Assembly: GCA_035623985.1 (NCBI GenBank)
Contig: DASPSJ010000067.1
Span: 22,769 to 86,768, forward strand
DNA length: 64,000 bases
Reading direction: 5' to 3'
Source: DAHUYF01 sp035623985
Lineage (GTDB): Bacteria > Pseudomonadota > Alphaproteobacteria > ATCC43930 > CGMCC-115725
The notes beneath the pieces were generated by a model. It saw only the letters and a program-made list of their open reading frames with translations. It was not told the origin of the DNA and did no database searches. Both the position numbers and the translations under genes were made by a program. Shown here piece after piece: positions 27,190 to 35,364 of this stretch; positions within the stretch are counted from its first letter, which is position 1; the number at the start of each line of letters is the position of its first letter.

Positions 27190-27810
27190 ATGACGAGACT
27201 TCAAGCGCTCAGGAAGCGCCTGCGGCCGGGACAGGTCTATCGACGCAAGGACCTCGCGCGCTGGTCGAACGCGGTCGATCGCCACCTCAAGCAACTGCAG
27301 GATGAGGGAACCCTGACGAAGCTGGCGGGCGGCCTCTACGCTTACCCGAAAGACACGGTGTTCGGAAAAGCCCCGGCGGAAGATGACAAGCTCGTCAGCA
27401 CGTTCCTCAGGGATCACCGCTTTCTTCTGGCATCTCCCAACGCCTACAACAGCCTTGGGGTCGGAACGACGCAGCTTTACGACAAGACCGTCGTTTATAA
27501 TCACAAGCGACATGGCCTATTCTCGCTCGGCGGGCGGACGTTTGAGTTCCGCGTCAAGCCGTCTTTTCCCAAGACGCTGAACCGGGAATTTCTGCTGGTC
27601 GATCTCGTGAACAATGTTGATCGTCTCGCCGAAAGCAAGAGCGAGGTGCTTGCCCGCGTTAAGGAACGCGCGTCGTCGTATGACGTGTCGCGGTTACGGC
27701 GTGCTGTGCGCGACTATGGCAATGTGCGAACGAAGAAGTTCTTCGCCGAAGCGCCCATTGCGGCCGTTCAGCCGAGTAGTATCAGCTTCCAACAGCGGGC
27801 CTTTGGCTGA
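27190..27810 (+). CDS. AbiEi-like antitoxin-type DNA-binding protein (DUF6088-like), orphan
   Basis: 206 aa from the ATG at 27190; an ATG at 27145 would add 15 residues and neither has a good ribosome-binding site. The N-terminal winged-helix part (MTRLQALRKRLRPGQVYRRKDLARW, then VDRHLKQLQDEGTLTKLAGGLYAYP) is typical of AbiEi-type antitoxins that repress their own operon. The body (ASPNAYNSLGVGTTQLYDKTVVYNHKRHG) matches the DUF6088 pattern. The usual partner, an AbiEii nucleotidyltransferase toxin, is not found next to it. Lower GC than the flanks suggests horizontal origin. Confidence 0.7.
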   Translation: MTRLQALRKRLRPGQVYRRKDLARWSNAVDRHLKQLQDEGTLTKLAGGLYAYPKDTVFGKAPAEDDKLVSTFLRDHRFLLASPNAYNSLGVGTTQLYDKTVVYNHKRHGLFSLGGRTFEFRVKPSFPKTLNREFLLVDLVNNVDRLAESKSEVLARVKERASSYDVSRLRRAVRDYGNVRTKKFFAEAPIAAVQPSSISFQQRAFG

Positions 27811-27879
27811 CAGCCCGCTCCGGCTACCATGGGCGAAATGCAGTCACTAGCTGAAGGGTTGCTCGCCACTCTTGGGCGC

Positions 27880-28428
27880 CTAGTCCTCACCGGGCATCGC
27901 ACCGAGCGCGGTGCTCAGTGCGATCCTGTTCCCAGCCCTCCAAGCGTCGATTAGTTGGCGGCCCTTTTCGCTGACCCAGACAGTGTATGTAACAATCTCG
28001 TTCATATTGTTCGCAACCATGACGGCTTGGGCTAATCCTGCCGAAATAAGACGTGCGAAACTGAGGAGACCGTCTCCGGATATGATCAGAGCGCCCTTAG
28101 AATACTCAGAAAGGAAAAGGAGAAGATCGATAGTGGGATTGTCGAACGCGCCATTCAATGCAGTTAACATTGCTTTGTAGGAGTATATCGCTTCCGGACT
28201 GATCGTTCCTCTGTGATATAGCGCGTGGCATGTGGGACAGAGCGCGATTAGGTTGGCGAGATCGTGACCGCCACCAGCCTTCACCTCCCAAATGTGATGC
28301 AAGTCCAGCGCAAGTATGCCTCGACATGTCGGCACCGCGCAACGATAGCCAGCCTCGATCAAGACCGCTGTCTTAAGGCTGAGAGACAAAGACCGTCGCT
28401 CTCTTCCCTTCTTGATGTCCCTGTTCAT
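27880..28428 (-). CDS. HNH endonuclease-like protein
   Basis: 182 aa. The N-terminal half is an HNH/zinc-finger nuclease module: a CAVPTC knuckle, then LDLHHIWEVKAGGGHDLANLIALCPTCHALYH with the catalytic His pair, Asn and second Cys pair. The C-terminal half (about 95-182) is an unrecognised helical domain. It is convergent with the AbiEi-like gene and divergent from the Mrr-like gene. A role in restriction or mobile-element defence is plausible but not shown. Confidence 0.8.
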   Translation of the reverse strand: MNRDIKKGRERRSLSLSLKTAVLIEAGYRCAVPTCRGILALDLHHIWEVKAGGGHDLANLIALCPTCHALYHRGTISPEAIYSYKAMLTALNGAFDNPTIDLLLFLSEYSKGALIISGDGLLSFARLISAGLAQAVMVANNMNEIVTYTVWVSEKGRQLIDAWRAGNRIALSTALGAMPGED

Positions 28429-28675
28429 GCTCTATGAACAGCGTGTCGCCAAGACGATGTCAAGCTGCGGTGCGAAGCGCTACCCCATTGAGCTTCTGGG
28501 GATCAGTGACAGTGTTAGCAGACGGGCCAACGCCGATCCCCGTGTAGTTCAGAACCACTCTATGACCTCGTATTCTTGTCGGGACCGGCGATCCGCATGC
28601 GGTCGATTTTGTGGGGAAACTACACCGCCTGCGATACGAATGCTAGGCTGGACTGCGATTCAGGGAGAGGCGGGA

Positions 28676-29671
28676 ATGAAGTGGAAGGATCGCACGATTG
28701 ACGAGATCGCGGAGATGATTTGCATCCCGCAAGGCAAGACCAATTCCTTCTTCGTCTACCGCAGCAGCTCCTACATCACACGCTTCTTTCGAGATGCTGA
28801 CACTGACTATGCGCACGACGGCACCAGCCGCGCTGTCTGGACAGCCGGGACCTTGGTAAAGATTCTCGAAGAGCCGCACCCCGACGCTCAAACCCCGCCA
28901 GACACGTTCTGCCGCGTCATTCGCGTCCTCATGGACCAAGGAGACGCCATAAATGAGGGACCCGACCGGCCGGGTGCTCTCAAGGCCCTCAACACTGCCT
29001 TGGCGCGGGAGGGTTTCGAGGCATTCTACGCCGAGGACAAGCAATGCTATCTCCGGCACATCGGGACCAAAAGAGTGGCGGGCGTCTCGACCAGCCCGCA
29101 TCGCCCCCTATCGGCCGCCGAGCGCACCAGACGCGCGCAGCTCGCCGCCTACTTGGACAAGTGCTCGGAGGACGAGCTGATCGAGAAGGTGCTTCTCCCG
29201 ATGCTGCGGCAGGCTGGCTTCCACCGCATCACTGCAGGTGGCCACAAGGACAAGTCCAACGAGTTCGGCAAGGACATCTGGATGCGGTACCAGTTGCCCA
29301 CCCAGCACTACCTCTACTTCGGCATCCAGGCCAAGAAGGGGAAGTTGGATTCATCCGGTGTGACGAAAGGGACCAACGCCAACATCGCCGAAATCTACAA
29401 CCAGGCCCTGATGATGCTGGCACATGAGATTTTCGATCCAGAGACTAACCGGAAGGTGCTGGTGGACCATGCCTTCATCGTGGCCGGCGGTGAGATCACC
29501 AAGGCTGCTCAGCAGTTGCTTGGTGGCATGCTTGACGCCACCAAGCGCAGCCAGATCATGTTCATGGATAGGAACGACATTCTCAATCTCTTCATCGTCC
29601 ACAACGTTCAGTTGCCGGAGGGTGCGCTACCAAAATCTACTTCCGACCTTGATGACGATATTCCCTTCTAA
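28676..29671 (+). CDS. Mrr/PD-(D/E)xK-like nuclease with N-terminal sensor-like domain
   Basis: 331 aa from the ATG at 28676, which follows GGGAGAGG at 28663-28670; a much longer upstream frame has no support. Residues 1-130 form a compact domain (DEIAEMICIPQGKTNSFFVY, then SSYITRFF) reminiscent of N-terminal modules in abortive-infection proteins. Residues 165-331 look like a restriction-endonuclease fold: Glu170, Asp200 (EFGKDIW) and Gln218-x-Lys220 (FGIQAKKG), the QxK variant seen in Mrr-like enzymes. Probably a defence nuclease. The cleavage target and trigger are unknown. Confidence 0.65.
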   Translation: MKWKDRTIDEIAEMICIPQGKTNSFFVYRSSSYITRFFRDADTDYAHDGTSRAVWTAGTLVKILEEPHPDAQTPPDTFCRVIRVLMDQGDAINEGPDRPGALKALNTALAREGFEAFYAEDKQCYLRHIGTKRVAGVSTSPHRPLSAAERTRRAQLAAYLDKCSEDELIEKVLLPMLRQAGFHRITAGGHKDKSNEFGKDIWMRYQLPTQHYLYFGIQAKKGKLDSSGVTKGTNANIAEIYNQALMMLAHEIFDPETNRKVLVDHAFIVAGGEITKAAQQLLGGMLDATKRSQIMFMDRNDILNLFIVHNVQLPEGALPKSTSDLDDDIPF

Positions 29672-30006
29672 TCCCTCGCTATCCATGTTGGCGATTCGAC
29701 GGTTTGCGCGGCCGCGTATATACGCTCCGTATATGATCCAAAGGAATGAGGCCAGGGGCGGGATCGAAGCACCGACACTGGGATTTTCAGTCGCAGAGTG
29801 GAGCGCCGCTCATCAAAACCATTCTCCATATGCCGAACCCTGTCCCCGCAGCCGAGGTTCGAGTGAAGCGCGGAGCGGGCGCTTGGCGGCCTCATCAACA
29901 AAAGTTCGCTGAGTCCGCTTCGCTGTTCTTGGCCCCTTAAGGCGGACCGACAGCTTTCGGCACATACCTGCCCGCTCTCCCGCGTGGGCCGACGGACCTG
30001 CGCACC
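29672..30006. other. 335-bp intergenic region containing a tRNA remnant
   Basis: No gene. It contains the tRNA-Phe 3'-half described at 29750-29795. About 20 bp to its left is an AT-rich segment with short inverted repeats (GTATATACG, CCGTATATG). Confidence 0.6.
29750..29795 (-). other. 3'-half tRNA-Phe remnant (possible attachment site)
   Basis: Read on the minus strand: a 5-bp anticodon-stem arm TGCGA, the loop CTGAAAA with anticodon GAA, TCCCA, variable GTGTC, T-arm GGTGC-TTCGATC-CCGCC and acceptor strand CCTGGCC. These match the 3' half of alphaproteobacterial tRNA-Phe with a few mismatches. The D-arm and 5' acceptor strand are missing, so it cannot be a working tRNA. Integrases that target tRNA genes leave exactly this kind of 3' fragment. 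No integrase gene is in the window. Confidence 0.6.
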
Positions 30007-31065
30007 CTACTCCACCGGTCCCTCTTCCGCGAGGCGCGCCAGCGCCTCGGAGCGGTGGCCTTTCTGGTGGAAGTAGTTGGCGCGGTAGAATTCCAGCACG
30101 AAGTCGCGGTAGAGCGCCGGCGGATAGCGCGCGGGATTGCCCGGGCCGGTGCAGCTCGGCAGGCATTCGATCAGCGTGTCTGGGTTGGGGCTGTGGAAAT
30201 AGGCGATGGAATAGCGGTCGGCGCCGCTGTCGTTGAGCACGCCATGCGGCGTCGACAGGAACCGGTCGTTCGACCAGCGCCGCATCATGTTGCCGAGATT
30301 GACCAGGAAGGTGCCGGGGACGAGCGGCGGCGCCAGCCACCGGCCCGAGGGCAGCCGCACCGCAAGCCCCGGCACCTCGCCGCGCGCCAGCACCGTCATG
30401 AAGCTGTTGTCGGTGTGCGGCGCCTGACCGAAGAGGTTGTCCTCGGCCGCGTCCTGCGGCGGATAGTGCAGCAGGCGCAAGGTGACATGCGCCTCGTCGG
30501 CGAAAGCGCGCGCGAAATGGTCGGGCGGCAGGCCGAGCGCCACGGCGAAGGCCGGGAGCATGCGATCGCACAGTGCTTCCATCGCCTTGAGATAGGCCAT
30601 GATGTCCTCGCGGAATCCGGGCAGCCCTGCCGGCCACTGGTTGCGGCCGCGCAAGGGCTTGCCGGCGATCACGTCGGGATGGTCGGGACCGCGGTCATGG
30701 CTGACGAAGAAGCTCTCGTTCTGGTTGGGCCGCGTCGCCTTGTGCACGGTGGAGGCGCCCTGCACCGAGGCGTTGACCGGGAGATAGCCGATATTGTTCT
30801 CGTTGAGCCTGAGCGCGAGCTTCTCTTCGAGCGGCAGAGCGTGAAAGCGCCGCGAGGCGGCAAAGGCGCGCTCGACCAGCGCGTCGGGCACGCCGTGACT
30901 GGCGATGTAGAAAAAGCCCACGCTCTCGCAGGCCTCGCGCACCGCGCGCGCCAGGGGCTCGAGCGCGCCCGCCTCGCCGGCGAAGAACGGGCCGTAATCG
31001 ATCACCGGGATCGCCGCCGCGGCGGCTTCGGCGTCGCTTGCTGCCTGCTGCTTGAAGAGATGCAC
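30007..31065 (-). CDS. 2-oxoglutarate-Fe(II) oxygenase, isopenicillin N synthase-like
   Basis: A 352-aa cytoplasmic oxygenase. The N-terminal DIOX_N part has IPVIDYGPFF and GFFYIASHGVP; the jelly-roll core has the iron triad His217-x-Asp219 (PHTDNSF) and His274 (STPHGVLN). RYS at 284-286 provides the 2-oxoglutarate carboxylate contact. Members hydroxylate or desaturate amino acids, hormones and secondary metabolites. It is next to the hydantoinase gene on the same strand (121 bp apart). The substrate is unknown. Confidence 0.9.
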   Translation of the reverse strand: MHLFKQQAASDAEAAAAAIPVIDYGPFFAGEAGALEPLARAVREACESVGFFYIASHGVPDALVERAFAASRRFHALPLEEKLALRLNENNIGYLPVNASVQGASTVHKATRPNQNESFFVSHDRGPDHPDVIAGKPLRGRNQWPAGLPGFREDIMAYLKAMEALCDRMLPAFAVALGLPPDHFARAFADEAHVTLRLLHYPPQDAAEDNLFGQAPHTDNSFMTVLARGEVPGLAVRLPSGRWLAPPLVPGTFLVNLGNMMRRWSNDRFLSTPHGVLNDSGADRYSIAYFHSPNPDTLIECLPSCTGPGNPARYPPALYRDFVLEFYRANYFHQKGHRSEALARLAEEGPVE

Positions 31066-31148
31066 GATCGCCTCCTTCCGCTCAGACCGCCGGCCGCACG
31101 ATGTCTGTCCTCATTCCGCACGGCATCATCCACCCACCTCATCCTAAA

Positions 31149-31178
31149 TCCTTCTCCGCCCTAAAGTGCGGAGAAGGA
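31149..31178. terminator. Hairpin after the hydantoinase gene
   Basis: An 11-bp perfect stem (TCCTTCTCCGC, 31149-31159, pairing with 31168-31178) and an 8-nt loop lie just past the 3' end of the minus-strand hydantoinase. The downstream U-run is short (TTTA), so it may be a dispersed palindrome serving as a weak terminator. Confidence 0.45.
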
Positions 31179-31186
31179 CTTGCCAC

Positions 31187-32617
31187 TCACACCGCGGGGC
31201 GCGCGCGGATTTCCGGGGCGATCTTGCGCGGCAGAAAGGCGCCGTCGCGGGGATCGCCGAGGAACGCGCCGTCCTCGACCACGATCTTGCCGCGCAGGAT
31301 GGTCATCGACGGCCAGGCGGCGACCTCGCGCCCTTCCCAAGGGGTGTAATCCGTCTCGTGCAGCGTGGCGGCGGTGAGCACGCGCTTCTGGCGGGGATCG
31401 AGCAGCACGATATCGGCATCCGATCCCACGGCGAGCGCGCCCTTGCGCGGATAAAGGCCCAGGATCCTGGCGGCGTTGGTCGAGACCAGGCCCACGAACT
31501 CGGCGAGACCGTAGCCGCGCCGTGCCACGGTCTCGGTATAGATCAGCGATAGCCGCGGCTCGATGCCGGCATTGCCGCCGGTCGTATCGTCGATGCGACG
31601 GCCCTGCAGCTTGACCTTGAGCGGGCAGCAGATCTCGTCGGTGCCGATGCATTGGATGGCGCCGCCGCGCGTAGCATCCCACAGCGCCTTCCGATCCTCG
31701 GCGAATTTCAGCGAGGGATAGGTGTGATAGATCTGCCCGCCCGGCCGCTTGTAGTCCTCGGCGCCGTAGAGCAGATACTGGTGCAGCGTCTCGCCATAGA
31801 TCGGCGCGCCGCGCGCGCGAGCCTCGGCGATGGCGCGCACGCCGGCCGCCGCCGAGGTGTGCATCATGTAGAGCGCCGCGCCTTCGATGTTGGCGGCGAG
31901 CCGGATGACGCGGTTGAAGGAGAGATCCTCCGACAGCGTGTTGTGCACCTCGGCCATGTTCTCGAAGCCGGTGCGCTCCTCGCGCGCCAGCTTCTCGTAC
32001 AGGTGCATGACGATGTCGTTGTCCTCGGCGTGGATCGCGGCGATGCCGCCTTTGCCCGCGGTGACCTTGAGGATCTCCCAGATGTCGCCGAAGCCGATCA
32101 TGCGGCCGCGCCGGCTGAGCGTGATGTCGGTGGTGAAGATCTTGACGCTGGCGTGACCCTCGGCGATGGCCTCGCCCAGTTCGCCCAGGATGGCGGGCGG
32201 GATCTTGCCCTGCAGCATGAGGTGGAAGCCGTAATCGCAATGGCAGGCGCGCGCCCATTCCCTGCGGCGGCGCTCGATCGCGTCGGCGAGACGCTCGCCC
32301 GGGTTCCACATCGCGAAGTCGATGATGGTCGTGGTGCCGCCGAAGAGCGCGGCGCGGCTGACCTGCGCTGGCGGTCCGCTCAGCGTCGGCTGCGCCTGGC
32401 CCGGCATCGGAATCGGCCAGGAGCAGTGCACATGCGGATCGATGCCGCCGGGGATGACGAGCTGGCCTTCGGCGTCGACGATCCGCGCCGCGCCGATCGG
32501 CGCGAGGCTGCCCGGCCCGCCGATGGCGGCGATGCGGCCTTGCGCGATGCCGAGATCGGCCGGGGTTGGCCCCGAGGGCAACACCGCGGTGCCGCGCGAC
32601 AGAATGAGATCAAGCAT
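31187..32617 (-). CDS. Dihydropyrimidinase/hydantoinase-type amidohydrolase
   Basis: A 476-aa cyclic amidohydrolase with a binuclear metal site: His62-x-His64 (DPHVH), the carboxylated Lys159 (SVKIFTTD), His196 (AIHAEDN), His253 (MMHTS) and an Asp in CIGTDE. Family length is normal. It opens cyclic ureides such as dihydropyrimidines or hydantoins. The neighbouring amidase system across the divergent region could act on the ureido products. The exact substrate is not determined. Confidence 0.9.
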   Translation of the reverse strand: MLDLILSRGTAVLPSGPTPADLGIAQGRIAAIGGPGSLAPIGAARIVDAEGQLVIPGGIDPHVHCSWPIPMPGQAQPTLSGPPAQVSRAALFGGTTTIIDFAMWNPGERLADAIERRRREWARACHCDYGFHLMLQGKIPPAILGELGEAIAEGHASVKIFTTDITLSRRGRMIGFGDIWEILKVTAGKGGIAAIHAEDNDIVMHLYEKLAREERTGFENMAEVHNTLSEDLSFNRVIRLAANIEGAALYMMHTSAAAGVRAIAEARARGAPIYGETLHQYLLYGAEDYKRPGGQIYHTYPSLKFAEDRKALWDATRGGAIQCIGTDEICCPLKVKLQGRRIDDTTGGNAGIEPRLSLIYTETVARRGYGLAEFVGLVSTNAARILGLYPRKGALAVGSDADIVLLDPRQKRVLTAATLHETDYTPWEGREVAAWPSMTILRGKIVVEDGAFLGDPRDGAFLPRKIAPEIRARPAV

Positions 32618-32831
32618 GGCCGCCGTTTTCCCTCATGCCGCAGGAGGCGCGTAGGGCTTGGCCGCGATGCGACGCATGGCATCGCCGATGAGCAGGATCG
32701 GCGCGTCCGCCATGCCCTCCTCCCCGCCGCCAATAGTCCCATTCGGGTCGGCGGCGGGCAAGGGCGCAGGGTGGGTTTGCCGCCGGCCCGCGCCATCGCC
32801 TAGGCTCATCCAAGCGCAGGAGGAGCCGGCC

Positions 32832-33014
32832 ATGACCCAATCCCTTCGCGACCAGGCGCGCGCGCTCGGGCTCGACCGTCTCGCGGACGAGCATCTCGCC
32901 CAGCTCGAGCGGGCGCTGGCGGCGATGGCGCGCCATCTGGAACGCCTGCCGCGCGACCTGCCGCCGGCGCAGGAGATGGCGCTGATCTTCCGGGCGAAGG
33001 GCGCGGCGGAATGA
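32832..33014 (+). CDS. AtzG/GatC-like small amidase subunit
   Basis: A 60-aa helical protein (MTQSLRDQARALGLDR, then LERLPRDLPPAQEMALIFRAKG). It is placed directly before, and overlaps by 4 bp (ATGA), the amidase at 33011. This size, position and the ...E-x-A-x-I-F-R ending recall AtzG (DUF4089-like) and GatC, small chains that wrap around their amidase partner and stabilise it. The ATG at 32832 follows GCAGGAGGAGC. Primary sequence similarity is short, so the link rests mainly on architecture. Confidence 0.7.
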   Translation: MTQSLRDQARALGLDRLADEHLAQLERALAAMARHLERLPRDLPPAQEMALIFRAKGAAE

Positions 33015-34408
33015 GCGAGCTTGCCTTTCTCGGCCTTGCCGAGGCGAGCGATCTGCTGCGCCGGCGCCGGCTCTCGCCGGTCGAATACGCCAAAGCGCTG
33101 CTCGCGCGCATCGAGCGCCTCGACCGCCGCTATCATGCCTTTATCGCGCTCGCGCCGGAGCGCGCGCTCGCCGCCGCGCGCCAAGCCGAGGCGGAGATCG
33201 CCGCCGGGCGCTGGCGCGGACCGTTCCATGGCGTCCCTTACGCGCTCAAGGACATCATCGATGTCGCCGGGCTGCCGACGACGGCGCATTCCAAGCTGCT
33301 GATCGGCGCCGTCGCCACGGCGGATGCGGCAGTGGCCGCGCGTCTCGCCGCGGCGGGTGGCGTGCTGCTCGGCAAGCTCTCCACCCATGAATTCGCCATC
33401 GGCGGCCCGTCCTTCGACCTGCCCTGGCCGCCGGCGCGCAACCCCTGGAACCCGGACCATTTCCCCGGCGGCTCCTCGAGCGGCAGCGGCGCCGGGCTTG
33501 CGGCGGGCTTCTTCCCGGCGGCGCTCGGCAGCGACACCGGCGGCTCGATCCGCAACCCGGCCTCGCAATGCGGCATCACCGGCCTGAAGCCGACCTATGG
33601 CCGCGTCAGCCGGCGCGGCGTGCTGCCGCTCGCCTTCTCGCTCGACCATGTCGGGCCGATGACGCGCACGGTGCGCGACAACGCGCTGCTGTTGCAAATC
33701 GTCGCCGGGCACGATCCCGGCGATCCCGCCAGCGCCGACGAGGCCGTGCCGGACTACGCCGCCGCCCTCGGCCAGGGCGTCAAGGGCTTGCGGATCGGCG
33801 TCATTCGCCACTTCTATGCGACGGATATGGCGGGCGATGGCGAGATGGTGGCGGCGATCGAGGCGGCGCTACGGCTCTTCTCCGAGGACGGCGCCGAGAT
33901 CCGCGAGATCACCCTGCCGCCGCTGCAGGATTTCAGCGCTTGCGGCCAGATCATCCTCGCCGCCGAAGCCTATGCCGTGCACGAGCGCTGGCTGAAAGAG
34001 CGGCCGCAGGATTACGGCGTGCGCGGGCGCGAGCGGCTGCTGGCGGGCGCGAGCTTGCGCGCGGCGGACTATCTGCAAGCGGTGCGCTGGCGGCTCAAGC
34101 TGCGCGACGCGGCGGCGGCGGCGTTTCGCGAGGTCGATGTCGCCGTCACCGCCTCGAGCCTCGATCCCGCCTGCCGCATCGATGACGACGAGGCCCTGGC
34201 CCGGACCTATTGGCGCCAGGCGCGGATGCCTTTCAACGTCACGGGCCAGCCGGCGCTGGTCATCCCGGCCGGTTTCGCCAAATCCGGCCTGCCGCTGTCA
34301 TTGCAGCTCGTCGGCCGGCCGTTCAGCGAGCCCATGCTCTATCGCGTCGCCGCGGCCTATGAGGCGGCGACGCAATGGACAAGGCGCCATCCCGCGGGGT
34401 TGGCTTAG
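33011..34408 (+). CDS. Amidase signature family hydrolase, AtzE/GatA-like
   Basis: A 465-aa amidase with the triad Lys80 (YALKDIID), Ser155 (GGSSSGSG) and Ser179 (GSDTGGS). The G-S-D-T-G-G-S context is closer to GatA and AtzE than that of the amidase at 12426. It is translationally coupled to an AtzG-like small protein, as in AtzE-type 1-carboxybiuret hydrolases, so a ureido or carbamoyl substrate is a reasonable guess. It lies divergent from the hydantoinase gene. Confidence 0.9.
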   Translation: MSELAFLGLAEASDLLRRRRLSPVEYAKALLARIERLDRRYHAFIALAPERALAAARQAEAEIAAGRWRGPFHGVPYALKDIIDVAGLPTTAHSKLLIGAVATADAAVAARLAAAGGVLLGKLSTHEFAIGGPSFDLPWPPARNPWNPDHFPGGSSSGSGAGLAAGFFPAALGSDTGGSIRNPASQCGITGLKPTYGRVSRRGVLPLAFSLDHVGPMTRTVRDNALLLQIVAGHDPGDPASADEAVPDYAAALGQGVKGLRIGVIRHFYATDMAGDGEMVAAIEAALRLFSEDGAEIREITLPPLQDFSACGQIILAAEAYAVHERWLKERPQDYGVRGRERLLAGASLRAADYLQAVRWRLKLRDAAAAAFREVDVAVTASSLDPACRIDDDEALARTYWRQARMPFNVTGQPALVIPAGFAKSGLPLSLQLVGRPFSEPMLYRVAAAYEAATQWTRRHPAGLA

Positions 34409-34546
34409 CTAAAGCCGCCACCCAGGAGCAACGGCACATCGCGCCGCAAGCGGCCAGCCGGCACGGTGCGGGCTTTCGCGGTTGCATCCTTCGACAGGCT
34501 CAGGGGCAACCGCTGCCGCCCGCCAGCGACGACGCTATGCGTCGCG

Positions 34547-35008
34547 CTAAGGCATCAGCCACCAGATCATGTCGTTGCGTTCGCCGCACTCCGCCGCCGA
34601 GCGATAGCGCTCCAAGGCAACCACCACCGGACCCTCGATGCGGCGCGTCTCCGGCACCGCCGCGGCGCAGCCGTCCCGGGACACGCCGTGCAGGCTCACG
34701 ACCACGTTCGGCCAGTATCGCGCCGTATCGATATCGATGTCGCTTTCGCGGAAATGCCGCCGGATCGCCTGGCGCAGCGCCGTGGTCGGCTGCGGCACCC
34801 AGGGCGCCCGCAACTCGTCGGCCGCGCCCAGCAGCTCGCGCCGCAAGGCTGGACCGGGCGGCTCGAAGGCGCGATAGACGCCATATTCCGCGCTCCAGCT
34901 CGCCAGGACGGCCAGCACGATCCAGAGAGCGCGCGGCAGGCGGCGCGTCGTCGGGTGACGGCGGAGGGAGCCGCGGGGAAGCAGTTGGATCGAGGTCGCG
35001 GTCGACAT
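34547..35008 (-). CDS. Hypothetical single-pass membrane protein
   Basis: 153 aa, not recognised. A basic cytoplasmic tail (1-26) precedes a hydrophobic helix (about 27-46, LWIVLAVLASWSAEYGVYRA). The remaining 105 residues form an extracytoplasmic domain with two Cys (DGCAAAV, AAECGER) that could pair. The start follows AGAGGAAGGG, a strong ribosome-binding site. A perfect CRP-type box lies about 70 bp upstream. Confidence 0.7.
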   Translation of the reverse strand: MSTATSIQLLPRGSLRRHPTTRRLPRALWIVLAVLASWSAEYGVYRAFEPPGPALRRELLGAADELRAPWVPQPTTALRQAIRRHFRESDIDIDTARYWPNVVVSLHGVSRDGCAAAVPETRRIEGPVVVALERYRSAAECGERNDMIWWLMP

Positions 35009-35364
35009 GGCCCTTCCTCTGACGTCGCAAGGCCGAAAAACGCCCTACCTTATCTTCGGGGGCCGCGGACGCGACGGCTGTGACCGGCGTCACAGCGGCG
35101 CGAGGCACCGCGCCTTCGCCGGAGCCGTCCGCTCAAGAAGGTGCGATGCAAACCGGCGATGGCGGACCGGTGTTCGTCGTCATGGCAGAGCCCGGCCATC
35201 CGCGCTTTCCCGCGGCCGTCGCACCGGATGCCAGGAACGAGGCCGGACCTGACAATGATGAATTGCAATATGGGTCGCTGCGGCCTCGGCGCGAGGGCGC
35301 CGCGGTGGCTCGGCGCGGATTTTCTTGATAGGGTGCAGCCAACCATAAAACCTGGGAGATGCCG
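35009..35364. other. 356-bp divergent intergenic region
   Basis: Lies between the minus-strand membrane protein and plus-strand dctP. It contains the CRP-type box at 35079-35094 and a TTGATA at 35325-35330 without a well-spaced -10. No gene seen. Confidence 0.55.
35079..35094. promoter_or_regulatory. CRP-type binding site
   Basis: TGTGACCGGCGTCACA fits the TGTGA-N6-TCACA consensus of CRP perfectly, and the palindrome extends one base each side (GC...GC). Its centre is about 78 bp upstream of the gene at 35008 and 278 bp upstream of dctP. For the minus-strand gene a -41.5 placement would give a 37-nt leader. Confidence 0.55.

Noticed and set aside
27830..28030. Remnant of an AbiEii toxin gene after the AbiEi-like gene
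   Set aside because: A short frame follows, but its translation shows no nucleotidyltransferase motif (G-S-x-D) and it overlaps the antisense HNH gene.
29750..29795. Functional tRNA-Phe gene
   Set aside because: The D-arm and 5' acceptor strand are missing and stems contain mismatches; only the 3' half is recognisable.
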